Notes under the pieces: model-generated
Database searches by the model: none
What the model saw: the letters and a program-made list of their open reading frames with translations, nothing else
What the model was told of the DNA's origin: nothing
NCBI RefSeq assembly: GCF_014206945.1
Contig: NZ_JACHON010000006.1
Coordinates: 55,001-119,000, forward strand
DNA length: 64,000 bases
Direction of reading: 5' to 3'
From: Gracilibacillus halotolerans
Lineage (GTDB): Bacteria; Bacillota; Bacilli; Bacillales; Amphibacillaceae
Shown: piece by piece, positions 16,250 through 25,622 of the stretch
Layout of the letters: each line of letters starts with the position of its first letter
Position numbering within the stretch: position 1 is the first letter of the stretch
Translations under genes and position numbers: made by a program

Positions 16250-17212
16250 ATGAAGTTGGAAATGTATAGCACAGCATTAAAACAACAAAAAAGGAAAGTT
16301 TCCATTAGATCGAACCTTAATAAGGCATTCAAAAGACATTGGCAGCTGTATCTATTGGTCATTCCCCCTGTTTTATATTTTCTTATCTTTAAATATATAC
16401 CGATGGCAAATGCCGTCATTGCATTTAAGGATTACAATGTTGTACAAGGTATTTGGGGAAGTGAGTGGGCAGGGTTAAAATATTTTAAACTATTCTTTGA
16501 GAACCCTAGCTTTTGGCCTTTAGTGAAGAACACCTTAGTATTGAGCTTATATACGTTGCTAGTTGGCTTTCCTATCCCTATTATATTAGCTCTTTTACTA
16601 AATGAAATTCGACAGGGTATTTTTAAACGATCCGTTCAAATGGTGACATATGCACCTTACTTTATTTCAACCGTCGTTATTGTATCTATGTTGACTCTTA
16701 TTTTATCCCCAAGATTAGGCATTGTTAATGATGTCTTAGCCATATTTGGATTAGAGTCTATCAATTTCTTAGGTGAACCGGGAATGTTTCGCTCTGTATA
16801 TGTTTGGTCTGATGTTTGGCAGCATACGGGATATAATGCCATTATTTATATCGCAGCTCTGGCAGGAGTAAACCCTGAATTATACGAGGCGGCGAAAGTG
16901 GATGGTGCTTCTCGTCTACAAAAAATTTTACATATAGACATCCCATCCATTATGCCAGTGATGGTCATTATATTGATTTTAAACGTAGGCAATATTATGG
17001 CGATCGGCTTTGAAAAAGTGTATCTATTACAAAACCCATTGAATTTAGCTACCTCGGAAATTATTGCAACCTACGTGTACAAGGTCGGTTTGTTAAACGC
17101 TAACTTTAGTTTTGCAACAGCTGTAGGATTGTTCAACTCTGTCATCAATCTTATCCTACTTTTATCTGTCAATACGATTGCTAAGAGGATATCTAATAAC
17201 AGTCTTTGGTGA
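16250..17212 (+). CDS. Carbohydrate ABC transporter permease, LplB-like
   Basis: This 320-aa inner-membrane permease has six predicted TM helices and an N-terminal cytoplasmic tail ending RHWQLYLLVIPPVLYFLIF. The EAA loop that contacts the ATPase is present (YEAAKVDGASRLQKILHIDI). The arrangement is typical of the LplB group, which imports oligosaccharides, including uronic-acid-containing ones, with a shared MsmK-type ATPase encoded elsewhere; no ATPase gene lies here. The ATG at 16250 follows GGGAGGAGG. The downstream permease starts 29 nt after its stop. Confidence 0.9.
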   Translation: MKLEMYSTALKQQKRKVSIRSNLNKAFKRHWQLYLLVIPPVLYFLIFKYIPMANAVIAFKDYNVVQGIWGSEWAGLKYFKLFFENPSFWPLVKNTLVLSLYTLLVGFPIPIILALLLNEIRQGIFKRSVQMVTYAPYFISTVVIVSMLTLILSPRLGIVNDVLAIFGLESINFLGEPGMFRSVYVWSDVWQHTGYNAIIYIAALAGVNPELYEAAKVDGASRLQKILHIDIPSIMPVMVIILILNVGNIMAIGFEKVYLLQNPLNLATSEIIATYVYKVGLLNANFSFATAVGLFNSVINLILLLSVNTIAKRISNNSLW

Positions 17213-17241
17213 TTTCAACGTAAAAAGAAAGGAGGATTTGT

Positions 17242-18141
17242 ATGACTCGAGCGAAAAACAGCATTAGAGAGTCCTTAGGAGACAAAGTGTTTATGGCCAT
17301 TGTCTATATCACTTTAACGATTGCATTACTAATTGTTCTCCTACCATTAGTGTATATCGTTAGTGCGTCTTTGAGTAGCCCTTCAGCAGTTACATCAGGA
17401 AAAGTTTGGTTGTGGCCAGTAGAATTTTCACTCGATGGATATAAGGCTACATTTAAGAATTCTAGAATCCTGACTGGGTATACGAACTCATTTATTTATA
17501 CGCTATTTGGAACATTAATTAGTGTAACGTTAACCATATTAATTGCTTATCCATTATCACGGAAAAGCTTTTATGGGCGAAATGTATTAATGATTTTCAT
17601 TGTATTTACGATGATCTTTAATGGTGGTCTTATCCCAACTTATTTAGTTGTACAGAATTTAGGGATGATAGATACAAGATGGGCGATGATCTTACCTCAG
17701 GCCATTGCAGTGTGGCAAGTTATTATCGCACGAACCTTCTTCCAGACGAGTATTTCAGATGATTTGGTGGAAGCGAGTGAAATGGATGGATGTAGTGATA
17801 TTCAATTTATTTGGTCGATTGTCATCCCGTTATCCAAGCCTATCATAGCAGTTCTTGTGTTAATGTATGCAGTATTTCAATGGAATGCCTATTTCGATGC
17901 TTTAATTTATCTGAAATCTGCAGACTTACACCCACTCCAACTCGTTCTACGAGATATTATTATTTTGAACACTTCTGGTGGTGGGCAAATGGAGGCATCA
18001 GAAATGTTAAAGCAACAAGAGCTTTCCAATTTAATGAAATATTGTTTGATTGTCGTAGCAAGTTTACCTGTACTGATCATCTATCCTTTCGTACAAAAGC
18101 ATTTCGTGAAGGGAGTGATGATAGGCTCTCTAAAAGGATAA
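17242..18141 (+). CDS. Carbohydrate ABC transporter permease, YtcP/LplC-like
   Basis: The 299-aa second permease subunit has six TM helices, the MalG-type N-terminal region (LLPLVYIVSASLSSP), and the EAA loop variant (VEASEMDGCSDIQFIWSIVI). It is preceded by AAGGAGG at a good distance from its ATG. It should form the heterodimeric channel with the preceding LplB-like subunit and receive substrate from the lipoprotein encoded next. Confidence 0.9.
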   Translation: MTRAKNSIRESLGDKVFMAIVYITLTIALLIVLLPLVYIVSASLSSPSAVTSGKVWLWPVEFSLDGYKATFKNSRILTGYTNSFIYTLFGTLISVTLTILIAYPLSRKSFYGRNVLMIFIVFTMIFNGGLIPTYLVVQNLGMIDTRWAMILPQAIAVWQVIIARTFFQTSISDDLVEASEMDGCSDIQFIWSIVIPLSKPIIAVLVLMYAVFQWNAYFDALIYLKSADLHPLQLVLRDIIILNTSGGGQMEASEMLKQQELSNLMKYCLIVVASLPVLIIYPFVQKHFVKGVMIGSLKG

Positions 18142-18210
18142 GCTGTTTTAGAGTAAGAAATAGAATGCATTTTAAAATTCAATTTTTCAAGATGATAGGA
18201 GGAAGTGAAA

Positions 18211-19839
18211 GTGAATAAAAAACACATCATAAGCTTATTAATGATTGCGATGGTACTCCTTCTAGCTGCATGTTCGAATAATGAAGAAGCAGATAGTGGC
18301 TCGGATGAAGGTGGAGATGGAGTAGTGAAAATTAGTGTATTTTCACAGCAAAACTCTACCATGGATTTAGAAACAAACTGGTATTCCAATTTAATTGAAG
18401 ATAAATTTAATATTGATTTTAATTGGCAAACTACTACTTGGGATAATACGGCTGCAGCGGAAGCTCGTAGTATAGCTATGGCAAGTGGGGATTACCCAGA
18501 TATGTTTTTACTAATACCTTGGGTAGATCAGTTTTCACAAGCTGAGTTAATCAACTATGGTAAGCAAGGCGCTCTCATTCCTTTGAATGATCTAATTAAG
18601 GAGCACGCACCAAATATCCAAGAAGTGCTTGATAATCATGAGTACTATGCAGCAATGGCAACAGCTCCAGACGGAAATATATACGGATTACCACAACTAA
18701 ATGAGTGTTTCCATTGTACATGGAATAATAAATTGTGGCTGAATCAAACATGGCTTGACAATCTTGGCTTAGATACTCCTACAACGCATGAAGAACTTGA
18801 AAAAGTGTTAGAAGCATTTAAGAATGAAGATCCAAATGGTAATGGTAAAAATGATGAAATACCTCTTAGTGGAGTTGCAGGATTAGATGATGGTGGAATC
18901 ATAACGTATTTAATGAATGGATTTATCTATGATGATGCAACTACCAGACTGATAGTAGAAGACGGAAAAGTAGATTTTGCACCAATTAAGGAAGGCTGGA
19001 AAGAAGGCTTAGCTTATATGAATGGCCTTTATGAAAAAGGATTAATAGATTCAGGAGCATTTTCCCAAAACCAAGATGCACTGTACCAGTTGGGCGGAGC
19101 TGACGAAATGATTCTTGGTGGTACTGCCATTGTTCACCCAGCAATGATTGCAACGGATTTAGAGATTCATAACCAGTATTCTCCTGTTGCACCATTACAG
19201 GGACCGAATGGCGCTTGGGGAAGATATGACTATCCTAGTAAACCGGGTGGTACGTTTGCTTTAACGAACAAAGCAAGTGAAGAAGCGCAGATTGCAGCGA
19301 TAAAAGTAATTGATTACATGTTTACAGAAGAGGGTAAAATTCCCGCTGAAAATGGTGAGGAAGGTGTTGGCTGGCAGAAACCTGAAGAAGGAGATGTCGC
19401 CATTAATGAAGATGTAGAACCTATCCTCAAGCAAATACCATTAGCCGAAGGGGAAGAAGAAAGAAATGATAGCTGGGGACCTTTATCTCAGTATTATCAC
19501 CCAACAGAATTTAGAGATGGATTAGTTCAAGATATGGATATTTATTCTGCAGGTGGTTATGAGCGTAGACTCCAAGAGGCAACTTATTTATATGAAGGAA
19601 CACAACCAGAGGAAGTTTTCCCTCATTGGGCAGTATGGTACGACCTAGAAGTAATAGATGAACTTAGCATGATGAGAACGAATATTGAAGATTATATTTA
19701 CCAAAATGCCGTACAATTTATTACAGGTGACAAGAGCTTAGAATCTGACTGGGATGAATATGTAGAAGGCTTCAATCGATTAGGTTTAGACCGTTATTTA
19801 GAAATTATGCAACAAGCGTTTGATAACGCCCAGTTCTAA
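18211..19839 (+). CDS. Extracellular sugar-binding lipoprotein, LipO/YtcQ-like
   Basis: The protein is 542 aa with a lipoprotein signal peptide ending in the lipobox LLAAC (LLMIAMVLLLAACSNN). It is therefore anchored outside the membrane as the substrate-binding subunit of the importer. A type 1 solute-binding fold is evident; an EF-hand-like loop, EDPNGNGKNDEIPL, is characteristic of the LipO group. The GTG at 18211 is preferred because AGGAGG (18197-18202) lies 8 nt upstream; the GTG at 18205 is only 2 nt away. It is followed by a broken yesL, as in many such operons. Confidence 0.9.
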   Translation: MNKKHIISLLMIAMVLLLAACSNNEEADSGSDEGGDGVVKISVFSQQNSTMDLETNWYSNLIEDKFNIDFNWQTTTWDNTAAAEARSIAMASGDYPDMFLLIPWVDQFSQAELINYGKQGALIPLNDLIKEHAPNIQEVLDNHEYYAAMATAPDGNIYGLPQLNECFHCTWNNKLWLNQTWLDNLGLDTPTTHEELEKVLEAFKNEDPNGNGKNDEIPLSGVAGLDDGGIITYLMNGFIYDDATTRLIVEDGKVDFAPIKEGWKEGLAYMNGLYEKGLIDSGAFSQNQDALYQLGGADEMILGGTAIVHPAMIATDLEIHNQYSPVAPLQGPNGAWGRYDYPSKPGGTFALTNKASEEAQIAAIKVIDYMFTEEGKIPAENGEEGVGWQKPEEGDVAINEDVEPILKQIPLAEGEEERNDSWGPLSQYYHPTEFRDGLVQDMDIYSAGGYERRLQEATYLYEGTQPEEVFPHWAVWYDLEVIDELSMMRTNIEDYIYQNAVQFITGDKSLESDWDEYVEGFNRLGLDRYLEIMQQAFDNAQF

Positions 19840-19934
19840 AAAAGTTTGAGATAAACAGGATATTCACCTAATAGTATTAGTGGGTGAATATCCACTTAAG
19901 GAAATATAAAACAATTGGAAAGGAGGAGAAAAAG

Positions 19935-20675
19935 GTGGGAGCTAGTGGATTAATGGGTGTATTTTATACTTTTTCAGAATGGGTCATGCGATTACTCATT
20001 ATCAATCTACTATGGATCACTTTTAACATCCCTATTGTATATTTAGTTATTAATTTGATAGCAGTGGAGAATATAAATGAGCTATTTATGGTAGCTATGA
20101 CGATAGCAGCACTTTTGCCATTCGTCTTCTTTCCCGCCACTTCTGCATTGTTCGCTGTTACTCGTTAGTGGGTCATGAAAGAAACGGATATCCGTATCAT
20201 CCATTCCTTCTGGCGCTATTATAAAGAAAATTATGTAAGGAGTATGGTTGGAGGATTGATCTTAGGTGCGATATGTGCTATCTATGTATTAGATTATTAT
20301 TATTTTATCTTGTTAAAAGGTGAATCTTTCGGCTCTACCTTATTCTTCTTCTTATCCATTGTTTTTCTAATCGTGTTTATGTTTTTGTTAGTATTTACAT
20401 TTAATTTTGTTTCATATACCGTGCATATAAATGAGAGTTTATTAAAGTCGCTAAAAGATTCTTTCATTATAACGATTGGGAATCCTTTAATCAGTATTAG
20501 TATTTGTAGTTTGAATGCCTTGATTATTTACATTAGTTTCTCTGTACTAACATTTCTAATTCCCTTTTTCATGGGGGCATTGATAGCACTCATTTCCTTT
20601 GCAGGATTTTATATGATTTATCTAAAAGTAGTATTGATGAATGAAACTCGGAGTGGGTATCTTAGAAGTGTTTGA
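19935..20675 (+). pseudogene. yesL: YesL/DUF624 membrane protein interrupted by an amber codon
   Basis: From GTG 19935 (AAAGGAGG 8 nt upstream) the frame encodes a DUF624 protein, starting LMGVFYTFSEWVMRLLIINL and reaching ALFAVTR. It is interrupted by TAG at 20166-20168 and resumes in the same frame with WVMKETDIRIIHSFWRYYKENY to 20675. YesL homologues normally read RKW at this point, so AAG to TAG is the simplest explanation. Everything else is intact (about 246 codons, five to six TM helices). The family sits with LplB/YtcP/LipO-type importers; its role is poorly known. Confidence 0.8.
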
Positions 20676-20738
20676 GATGGCGATATGAATAAACTATAAA
20701 AGTTACTGTAAAAAAGTAATAGGTTGGATTTAAAGGAT

Positions 20739-20779
20739 AAGGTTACAAGCAAAAGTTTCATAGATTTGCTTGTAGCCTT
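20739..20779 (+). terminator. Hairpin after yesL, probable terminator
   Basis: A 15-bp stem (AAGGTTACAAGCAAA with TTTGCTTGTAGCCTT, one wobble) surrounds an 11-nt loop, followed by a weak T-rich stretch. The rest of the gap up to 20968 is AT-rich and shows no gene. Confidence 0.6.
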
Positions 20780-20968
20780 ATTTGTTGTTTTATAGATTGC
20801 AGGTTCGGTTTGCTTAATATAAACAGAAGATGATAACAAATTATTATGCTAAGCTAAAGTAAAATTAACGATTAAGGAAATTTCGAGTAGATATTTTTCT
20901 GTTTTTTTATAAAAGTTAAAACTATTATTCTTCAATTTTCGAATATATAGGCGAACTATGAAAGCGAG

Positions 20969-21547
20969 TTGTTAGTGGTGATCAATTTTGAAAAGAGATG
21001 GATACAGAAGATTAAAGACAATTCGGACCATGCAAGTGCTAATAAGCTCATCGAGAAATATTATAAGGAAATATATGTCTATGTATATAAACAGATGTTG
21101 GATGAAGAGCTGTCTCTTGATTTGACACAAGAAATATTTATTCGCATGCTGAAATCGATTCATAATTTTGAAGGTACTAGATCCAGTTTTCGGACTTGGC
21201 TATATCGAATTGCGACTAATCATTGTATTGACTATTTCCGCTCCAAACACTATAAGTCAACCACCCGAATAAATTTAATTCCCGAAATAGAGCTAGTAAG
21301 CGAGAATAATGTTGAACTTTCCTTAGAATACAAGGAGGACTATGAAGAAATCCAACTCTTATTGGCTCAGTTGTCTGAAGAAGTACAAAAAATTGTTCGT
21401 CAGAAAATATTCTTAGATTATTCATTTCGAGAAATTGCAGAGATATTAGATATACCCGAATCTACCGTTAAAACTAAGTATTACAGAGCAATAAAGCAAA
21501 TGCGAATAAGAATGGAGGCCTATCGTAATGAAACGAAACAAATTTGA
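20969..21547 (+). CDS. ECF-type RNA polymerase sigma factor
   Basis: The protein of about 190 aa has sigma region 2 (DLTQEIFIRMLKSIHNFEG, then SSFRTWLYRIATNHCIDYFR) and region 4 (YSFREIAEILDIPESTVKTKYYRAIKQMR). It belongs to the extracytoplasmic-function group. The start is uncertain: TTG 20969, GTG 20975 and GTG 20978 are all in frame, and none has a strong ribosome binding site. It overlaps the next gene by 20 nt, which suggests translational coupling with a membrane protein in the place normally held by an anti-sigma factor. The set sigma factor, membrane protein, ABC ATPase and permeases resembles the B. subtilis sigY operon. Confidence 0.85.
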   Translation: MLVVINFEKRWIQKIKDNSDHASANKLIEKYYKEIYVYVYKQMLDEELSLDLTQEIFIRMLKSIHNFEGTRSSFRTWLYRIATNHCIDYFRSKHYKSTTRINLIPEIELVSENNVELSLEYKEDYEEIQLLLAQLSEEVQKIVRQKIFLDYSFREIAEILDIPESTVKTKYYRAIKQMRIRMEAYRNETKQI

Positions 21548-22286
21548 AGTACGGGTTCCCAGAGATGAAATCATTCGTGAGCAAATTTCAACTATTATAG
21601 AAAAAGGCCTGCCAAAACGGAAAACTTTTCTGGAAACCTTAAATGAAATTTATAATAAATTGCCCCTTTGGCATGTTCTATTTGGAAGAGGAGAATGGTT
21701 GTTTTCATTACTCATATTGACTTTCTTTTTATCACTAACTATGTTGTCGACTAGTAACCAGACAATTAAAGAAACAGAATTTTATAGTTTACTATTCACA
21801 GTTGCTCCTTTTGGGTTTCTTGCTCTAACTGGCTTTTCCTATCTGCACAGAAGAATCAACCGTACTTTGGAAATTGAGATGACAACGAAGTTTACTGTCT
21901 ATCAAATGCTAGCACTCCGCATGTTTGCTTACAGTATAATAGCGAGTTTTTTAATAATTACATGTATTCTTTTCACAGCACAGTTTATTGAAGTTAATAT
22001 TATATATTCGATACCGATTGGACTATCAGGTTTATTTATTTTCGCTTCGATAATGCTATTGCTTTATCAAGAACGGCATTTATATATTCGTACTGGAGCC
22101 TTCAGTATGATATGGATTGGTGGGAATTGGCTTTTCTCCTATTGGTTGGATTCCTACATACTCATCCTTTTGAAACTTCCTGTCATCATTTATTTTCTAA
22201 TTTTGTTGTCGGTCATATGCTTGTTTATATACGCTTTAAAACGATTTTTCACACGTAATCAAGGAGGAGCATTTGAATGCTTATAA
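21528..22286 (+). CDS. Integral membrane protein, candidate anti-sigma factor
   Basis: The 252-aa protein has a cytoplasmic N-terminus of about 60 residues (KFEVRVPRDEIIREQISTII) followed by six hydrophobic helices. It has no zinc-binding anti-sigma motif. Position and topology (cytoplasmic domain, then TM helices, overlapping the sigma gene) make an anti-sigma role plausible. It could also be a subunit of the ABC exporter encoded next, whose gene it overlaps by 10 nt. Confidence 0.55.
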   Translation: MKRNKFEVRVPRDEIIREQISTIIEKGLPKRKTFLETLNEIYNKLPLWHVLFGRGEWLFSLLILTFFLSLTMLSTSNQTIKETEFYSLLFTVAPFGFLALTGFSYLHRRINRTLEIEMTTKFTVYQMLALRMFAYSIIASFLIITCILFTAQFIEVNIIYSIPIGLSGLFIFASIMLLLYQERHLYIRTGAFSMIWIGGNWLFSYWLDSYILILLKLPVIIYFLILLSVICLFIYALKRFFTRNQGGAFECL

Positions 22287-23146
22287 TAAAGAATATTAGT
22301 AAGCGATATGGGGATTTTGAGGCATTAAAAGAAATAAATATGAGCTTAGAAAATGGAATTTATGGGATACTTGCACCTAATGGAGCTGGAAAGACCACGT
22401 TGATTAAAATGTTAGCGACACTAATAAATCCTACAGAAGGTGAAATCACCTATAATGGAAAAAATATTTTCCAATTAGATGATGATTACCGAGACATATT
22501 AGGTTATTTACCACAGCAATTTGGTTATTACAAACACTATACACCAAGGCAATATTTAACGTATCTTGCAGCGTTAAAAGGGATATCAAAGAAAATTGCT
22601 GAAGCTCGTACAGATGAGGTTTTAGAGATGGTAGCCTTATCAGAGGTGAAAAATAAGAAAATGCGGAAATTTTCAGGCGGGATGATTCAACGAGTGGGAA
22701 TTGCTCAAGCTCTCTTGAATGATCCGAAAATCTTGATCCTTGATGAACCAACAGCTGGATTAGATCCAAAAGAAAGAGCGCGTTTTCGTCAAATTTTATC
22801 CAGTCTTTCTCGCAATCGAATCATTTTGATTTCGACGCATATCGTTTCAGATGTAGAGACGATTGCTAATGAGATTATTATGATTAAAAATAAGCATCTT
22901 TTATATAAGCAGGATGTATTATCTATTTGTCAAACACTCGAAGGTAAGGTTTTTGAAACAGTAATTGATTTTAAAGATTTAGCGAATTTTTCAGAGAGGT
23001 ACTTCATACTGGGAGAGAGACAGGACAAAGGAAAAACAATGATTCGATTTGTGGCAAACGAGGAGAATTCTGATTGGAAACCAATTACTCCCCAGTTAGA
23101 AGATATATTTTTATATAAATATGCGAATGAAAGTACAAGTGGGTGA
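22277..23146 (+). CDS. ABC transporter ATP-binding protein
   Basis: The 289-aa protein has Walker A APNGAGKTTLIKML, the signature FSGGMIQRVGIAQALL, Walker B ILILDEPTAGLDP and the H-loop STHIVSD. The first residue of the P-loop motif is Ala where most homologues have Gly, which is tolerated in some families. A C-terminal extension of about 70 residues follows the core. It resembles the CcmA/YxlF exporter ATPases and overlaps both neighbours by a few bases, so the operon is tightly coupled with the two permeases downstream. Confidence 0.9.
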   Translation: MLIIKNISKRYGDFEALKEINMSLENGIYGILAPNGAGKTTLIKMLATLINPTEGEITYNGKNIFQLDDDYRDILGYLPQQFGYYKHYTPRQYLTYLAALKGISKKIAEARTDEVLEMVALSEVKNKKMRKFSGGMIQRVGIAQALLNDPKILILDEPTAGLDPKERARFRQILSSLSRNRIILISTHIVSDVETIANEIIMIKNKHLLYKQDVLSICQTLEGKVFETVIDFKDLANFSERYFILGERQDKGKTMIRFVANEENSDWKPITPQLEDIFLYKYANESTSG

Positions 23147-24390
23147 AAAGGATGAGGATTACTCTCCTTGAACTTCAAAAAATCCTCCGATCGCCTGTTA
23201 TTGTGCTTATGTTACTAGTTTTTGTTGGGTTTAATCTATTCACAATCTTATCAAATGCATACATGAAAGATGAATTGAAGATATTGAATCAGATAGTACA
23301 AGAGTACGGATTATCATTCAATGATGAAAGCTTAAAGGAATTAAAACGTGCAATTGAACAAGGTGTTAGTTCGATTGATCATCAAGCAGAAACAATCAAT
23401 GATTTTTTTAATCAACTAACCTTTGAAAATTATACTAATTATAGTTTGGATGACCAAAAGACTATCGATAATTTATCCTTGCGCTATCTGTACTATAATC
23501 AAGCTTCAGCGCTGGAGGAAAGGTATGAAGAATTAGACATTGAGGTGATAGGTGATGGAGTTATCGAAAAATTTAATATTAGTGGCATTGCTGAAGAGTT
23601 AATCCTTAATGATTATGAAAAATTAGCAATGCGGTTTGATGAAATTGTAGAAGAGCAAGAATATAAGACTTGGTTTTTTGCCGGGAATCCATACCGAATG
23701 CATAGTCAATTATTTCGCGAACTGATGTCAATTATCGCAATTGAAGGAGTAATTCTGGTAGTGCTTATATCAGCATTTATTGCTTGTTATGAAAGAGATA
23801 ATCGAACAAGTTTTGTCACATATTCAACAAAGACTGGTCGTCGTTTGATGCTTAAAAAGTGGTATGCATCTTTGCTTGGTACGTTAATAGTTTGTGGCTT
23901 TTTGTTTATTGTAACGTTAGCTATTTACTTCACCACCTTCGATTATAGTGGCCTTTGGGAAAGCTTTGTTTCTAGCGGGATCAATTGGGAATATAAATTT
24001 CCTTATGTGACTTGGTATGATTTCACCTTTATCGAGTATTTAGGTATGGCTATACTTATTATTACAACAACCTTGTTGCTTATTTCAACCCTAACTTTTG
24101 GAGTGTCGGTTTTTATTCAAAATAGTTATATGGCGACGGTTTTCTGCTATTTATTATTAGTTGCTATGTTTGTAATTCCTAGTCTATTTACATTCTCTTC
24201 TTTGTTACTTTTACTAGGTCAGTTTAATCCAACTTTATTAATTTTAAATCCACATATGTACTTCAATGGGTTAGCTGGTTTGGCAGGAAGTCAATACCAC
24301 GAAATCATTACATTAACGGTATGGATGGTAATTTCTATGTTTCTACTCACCATAAGCCTTAAACGATTTATGCGAAAGGATTTAGTCTAA
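23143..24390 (+). CDS. ABC exporter permease subunit (ABC-2 like)
   Basis: The 415-aa membrane protein has one N-terminal TM helix (PVIVLMLLVFVGFNLFTIL), a large extracytoplasmic domain (about residues 40-190), and a C-terminal bundle of five helices. That is the usual layout of ABC-2-like permeases in bacteriocin or peptide export and immunity. GTG 23143 overlaps the ATPase stop by 4 nt; ATG 23152 is an alternative start. It is followed without a gap by a second permease of the same build. The substrate is unknown. Confidence 0.75.
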   Translation: MKRMRITLLELQKILRSPVIVLMLLVFVGFNLFTILSNAYMKDELKILNQIVQEYGLSFNDESLKELKRAIEQGVSSIDHQAETINDFFNQLTFENYTNYSLDDQKTIDNLSLRYLYYNQASALEERYEELDIEVIGDGVIEKFNISGIAEELILNDYEKLAMRFDEIVEEQEYKTWFFAGNPYRMHSQLFRELMSIIAIEGVILVVLISAFIACYERDNRTSFVTYSTKTGRRLMLKKWYASLLGTLIVCGFLFIVTLAIYFTTFDYSGLWESFVSSGINWEYKFPYVTWYDFTFIEYLGMAILIITTTLLLISTLTFGVSVFIQNSYMATVFCYLLLVAMFVIPSLFTFSSLLLLLGQFNPTLLILNPHMYFNGLAGLAGSQYHEIITLTVWMVISMFLLTISLKRFMRKDLV

Positions 24391-25530
24391 ATGAAATTAT
24401 TTTGGATGGAGTTAAAGAAAATATTCACTTGGCCAGTTATTTTGCTCGTAGTGATACTGAATTTATTATTATACATATTACTAATTGAGTTTGAGCTAGA
24501 ATACTTTCCGAATGGTCGCCCTGCTAAGGATGTTTTTCAGGTTGAAATGGAGATGATTGACAGATACGGAGAAGTTATCGATGAGGATGAGTTTGCTGAT
24601 TTTATAGGAACATATGACGAACGAGTGAAAGACGCAAACGAATTTTTGCAAACCGATGAGTTAGCAATTAAAGCAGGAGTTGATTCCTATGAGGAATTTC
24701 GGAATACTGATATAGATGATATGGCTGCTGAAGAAATGCATAGTCATATTATGTTTGAACTAGAAGAAGACTTATTTTGGGAATTGCAAGCACGAGAGTC
24801 AATCATCGAGAGGTATGAGTCAAGAGTAACGGGTCTTGAATTTTTAATTCGTTATCAATCCAATAGTAAACAAGAAAAAGAACGAATTCGAGAAATGCTA
24901 CAAAATAGAAAATTCCAATATTACAGTGAACTTGTACTTCGTAATTTTGAAAATTACTCCAGTCAAGTGGTAGTGATTATATTGTTAAGTATTGCGATCG
25001 TTTTATCTCCAATTTATATAAGAGATAAAGTGAGAGATATTGTTCCACTTCAATATACGAGTAAGAAGGGAAGAGGGATATTCCATTTAAAATGGCGTGC
25101 GGGGTTAACTTCAATTGGAATTCTTTTAGCCATTCACCTGTTGATTTATGGAGGACTCTATTTAACAAACGATACAGCTCATTATTTTTTTATGCATGTG
25201 TATAGTATGTCTAATAACCCAGTATGGTACGATATTACGTTTGGTGAATTTATTCTTTTAACTATTGTAGCTATAATCATGTTAGGATATGTGTTCGGTA
25301 TTCTGACCATCGCTTGTTCTGCACTGGTTGGAAACTATCTGACCCAAATCAGTACTCAAATATTACTATTTTGTGCCTTTGCCTTCGTGATGATTCCTGT
25401 TGGTGTTCAGCGAATAATTGAGACGATGTACTTGCCATGGGTTGTACCTACGATCTATATTAGCCTGATTTTATTTGTTTGCCTAACAGACAGATTTGTT
25501 AAAAAACGTGAGTTAGTGAAAGACATTTAG
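24391..25530 (+). CDS. Second ABC exporter permease subunit
   Basis: The 379-aa protein has the same layout as its neighbour: an N-terminal TM helix (WPVILLVVILNLLLYILL), an acidic extracytoplasmic domain (residues 30-190), and five C-terminal helices. It starts one base after the preceding stop codon. The pair probably forms the heterodimeric membrane part of the exporter under control of the ECF sigma factor encoded at the start of the operon. Confidence 0.75.
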   Translation: MKLFWMELKKIFTWPVILLVVILNLLLYILLIEFELEYFPNGRPAKDVFQVEMEMIDRYGEVIDEDEFADFIGTYDERVKDANEFLQTDELAIKAGVDSYEEFRNTDIDDMAAEEMHSHIMFELEEDLFWELQARESIIERYESRVTGLEFLIRYQSNSKQEKERIREMLQNRKFQYYSELVLRNFENYSSQVVVIILLSIAIVLSPIYIRDKVRDIVPLQYTSKKGRGIFHLKWRAGLTSIGILLAIHLLIYGGLYLTNDTAHYFFMHVYSMSNNPVWYDITFGEFILLTIVAIIMLGYVFGILTIACSALVGNYLTQISTQILLFCAFAFVMIPVGVQRIIETMYLPWVVPTIYISLILFVCLTDRFVKKRELVKDI

Positions 25531-25622
25531 ATGATCCAAGCCAGATTAAGTATGTTTATTTGAACAGAAGGAAACAATCTAATACGATGAGAGATAAATA
25601 TGGACAAAAGGAGTACGTCATC

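Noticed and set aside
17811..18218. 135-codon plus-strand frame over the end of the second permease gene
   Set aside because: It is an alternative frame of a well-conserved permease gene.
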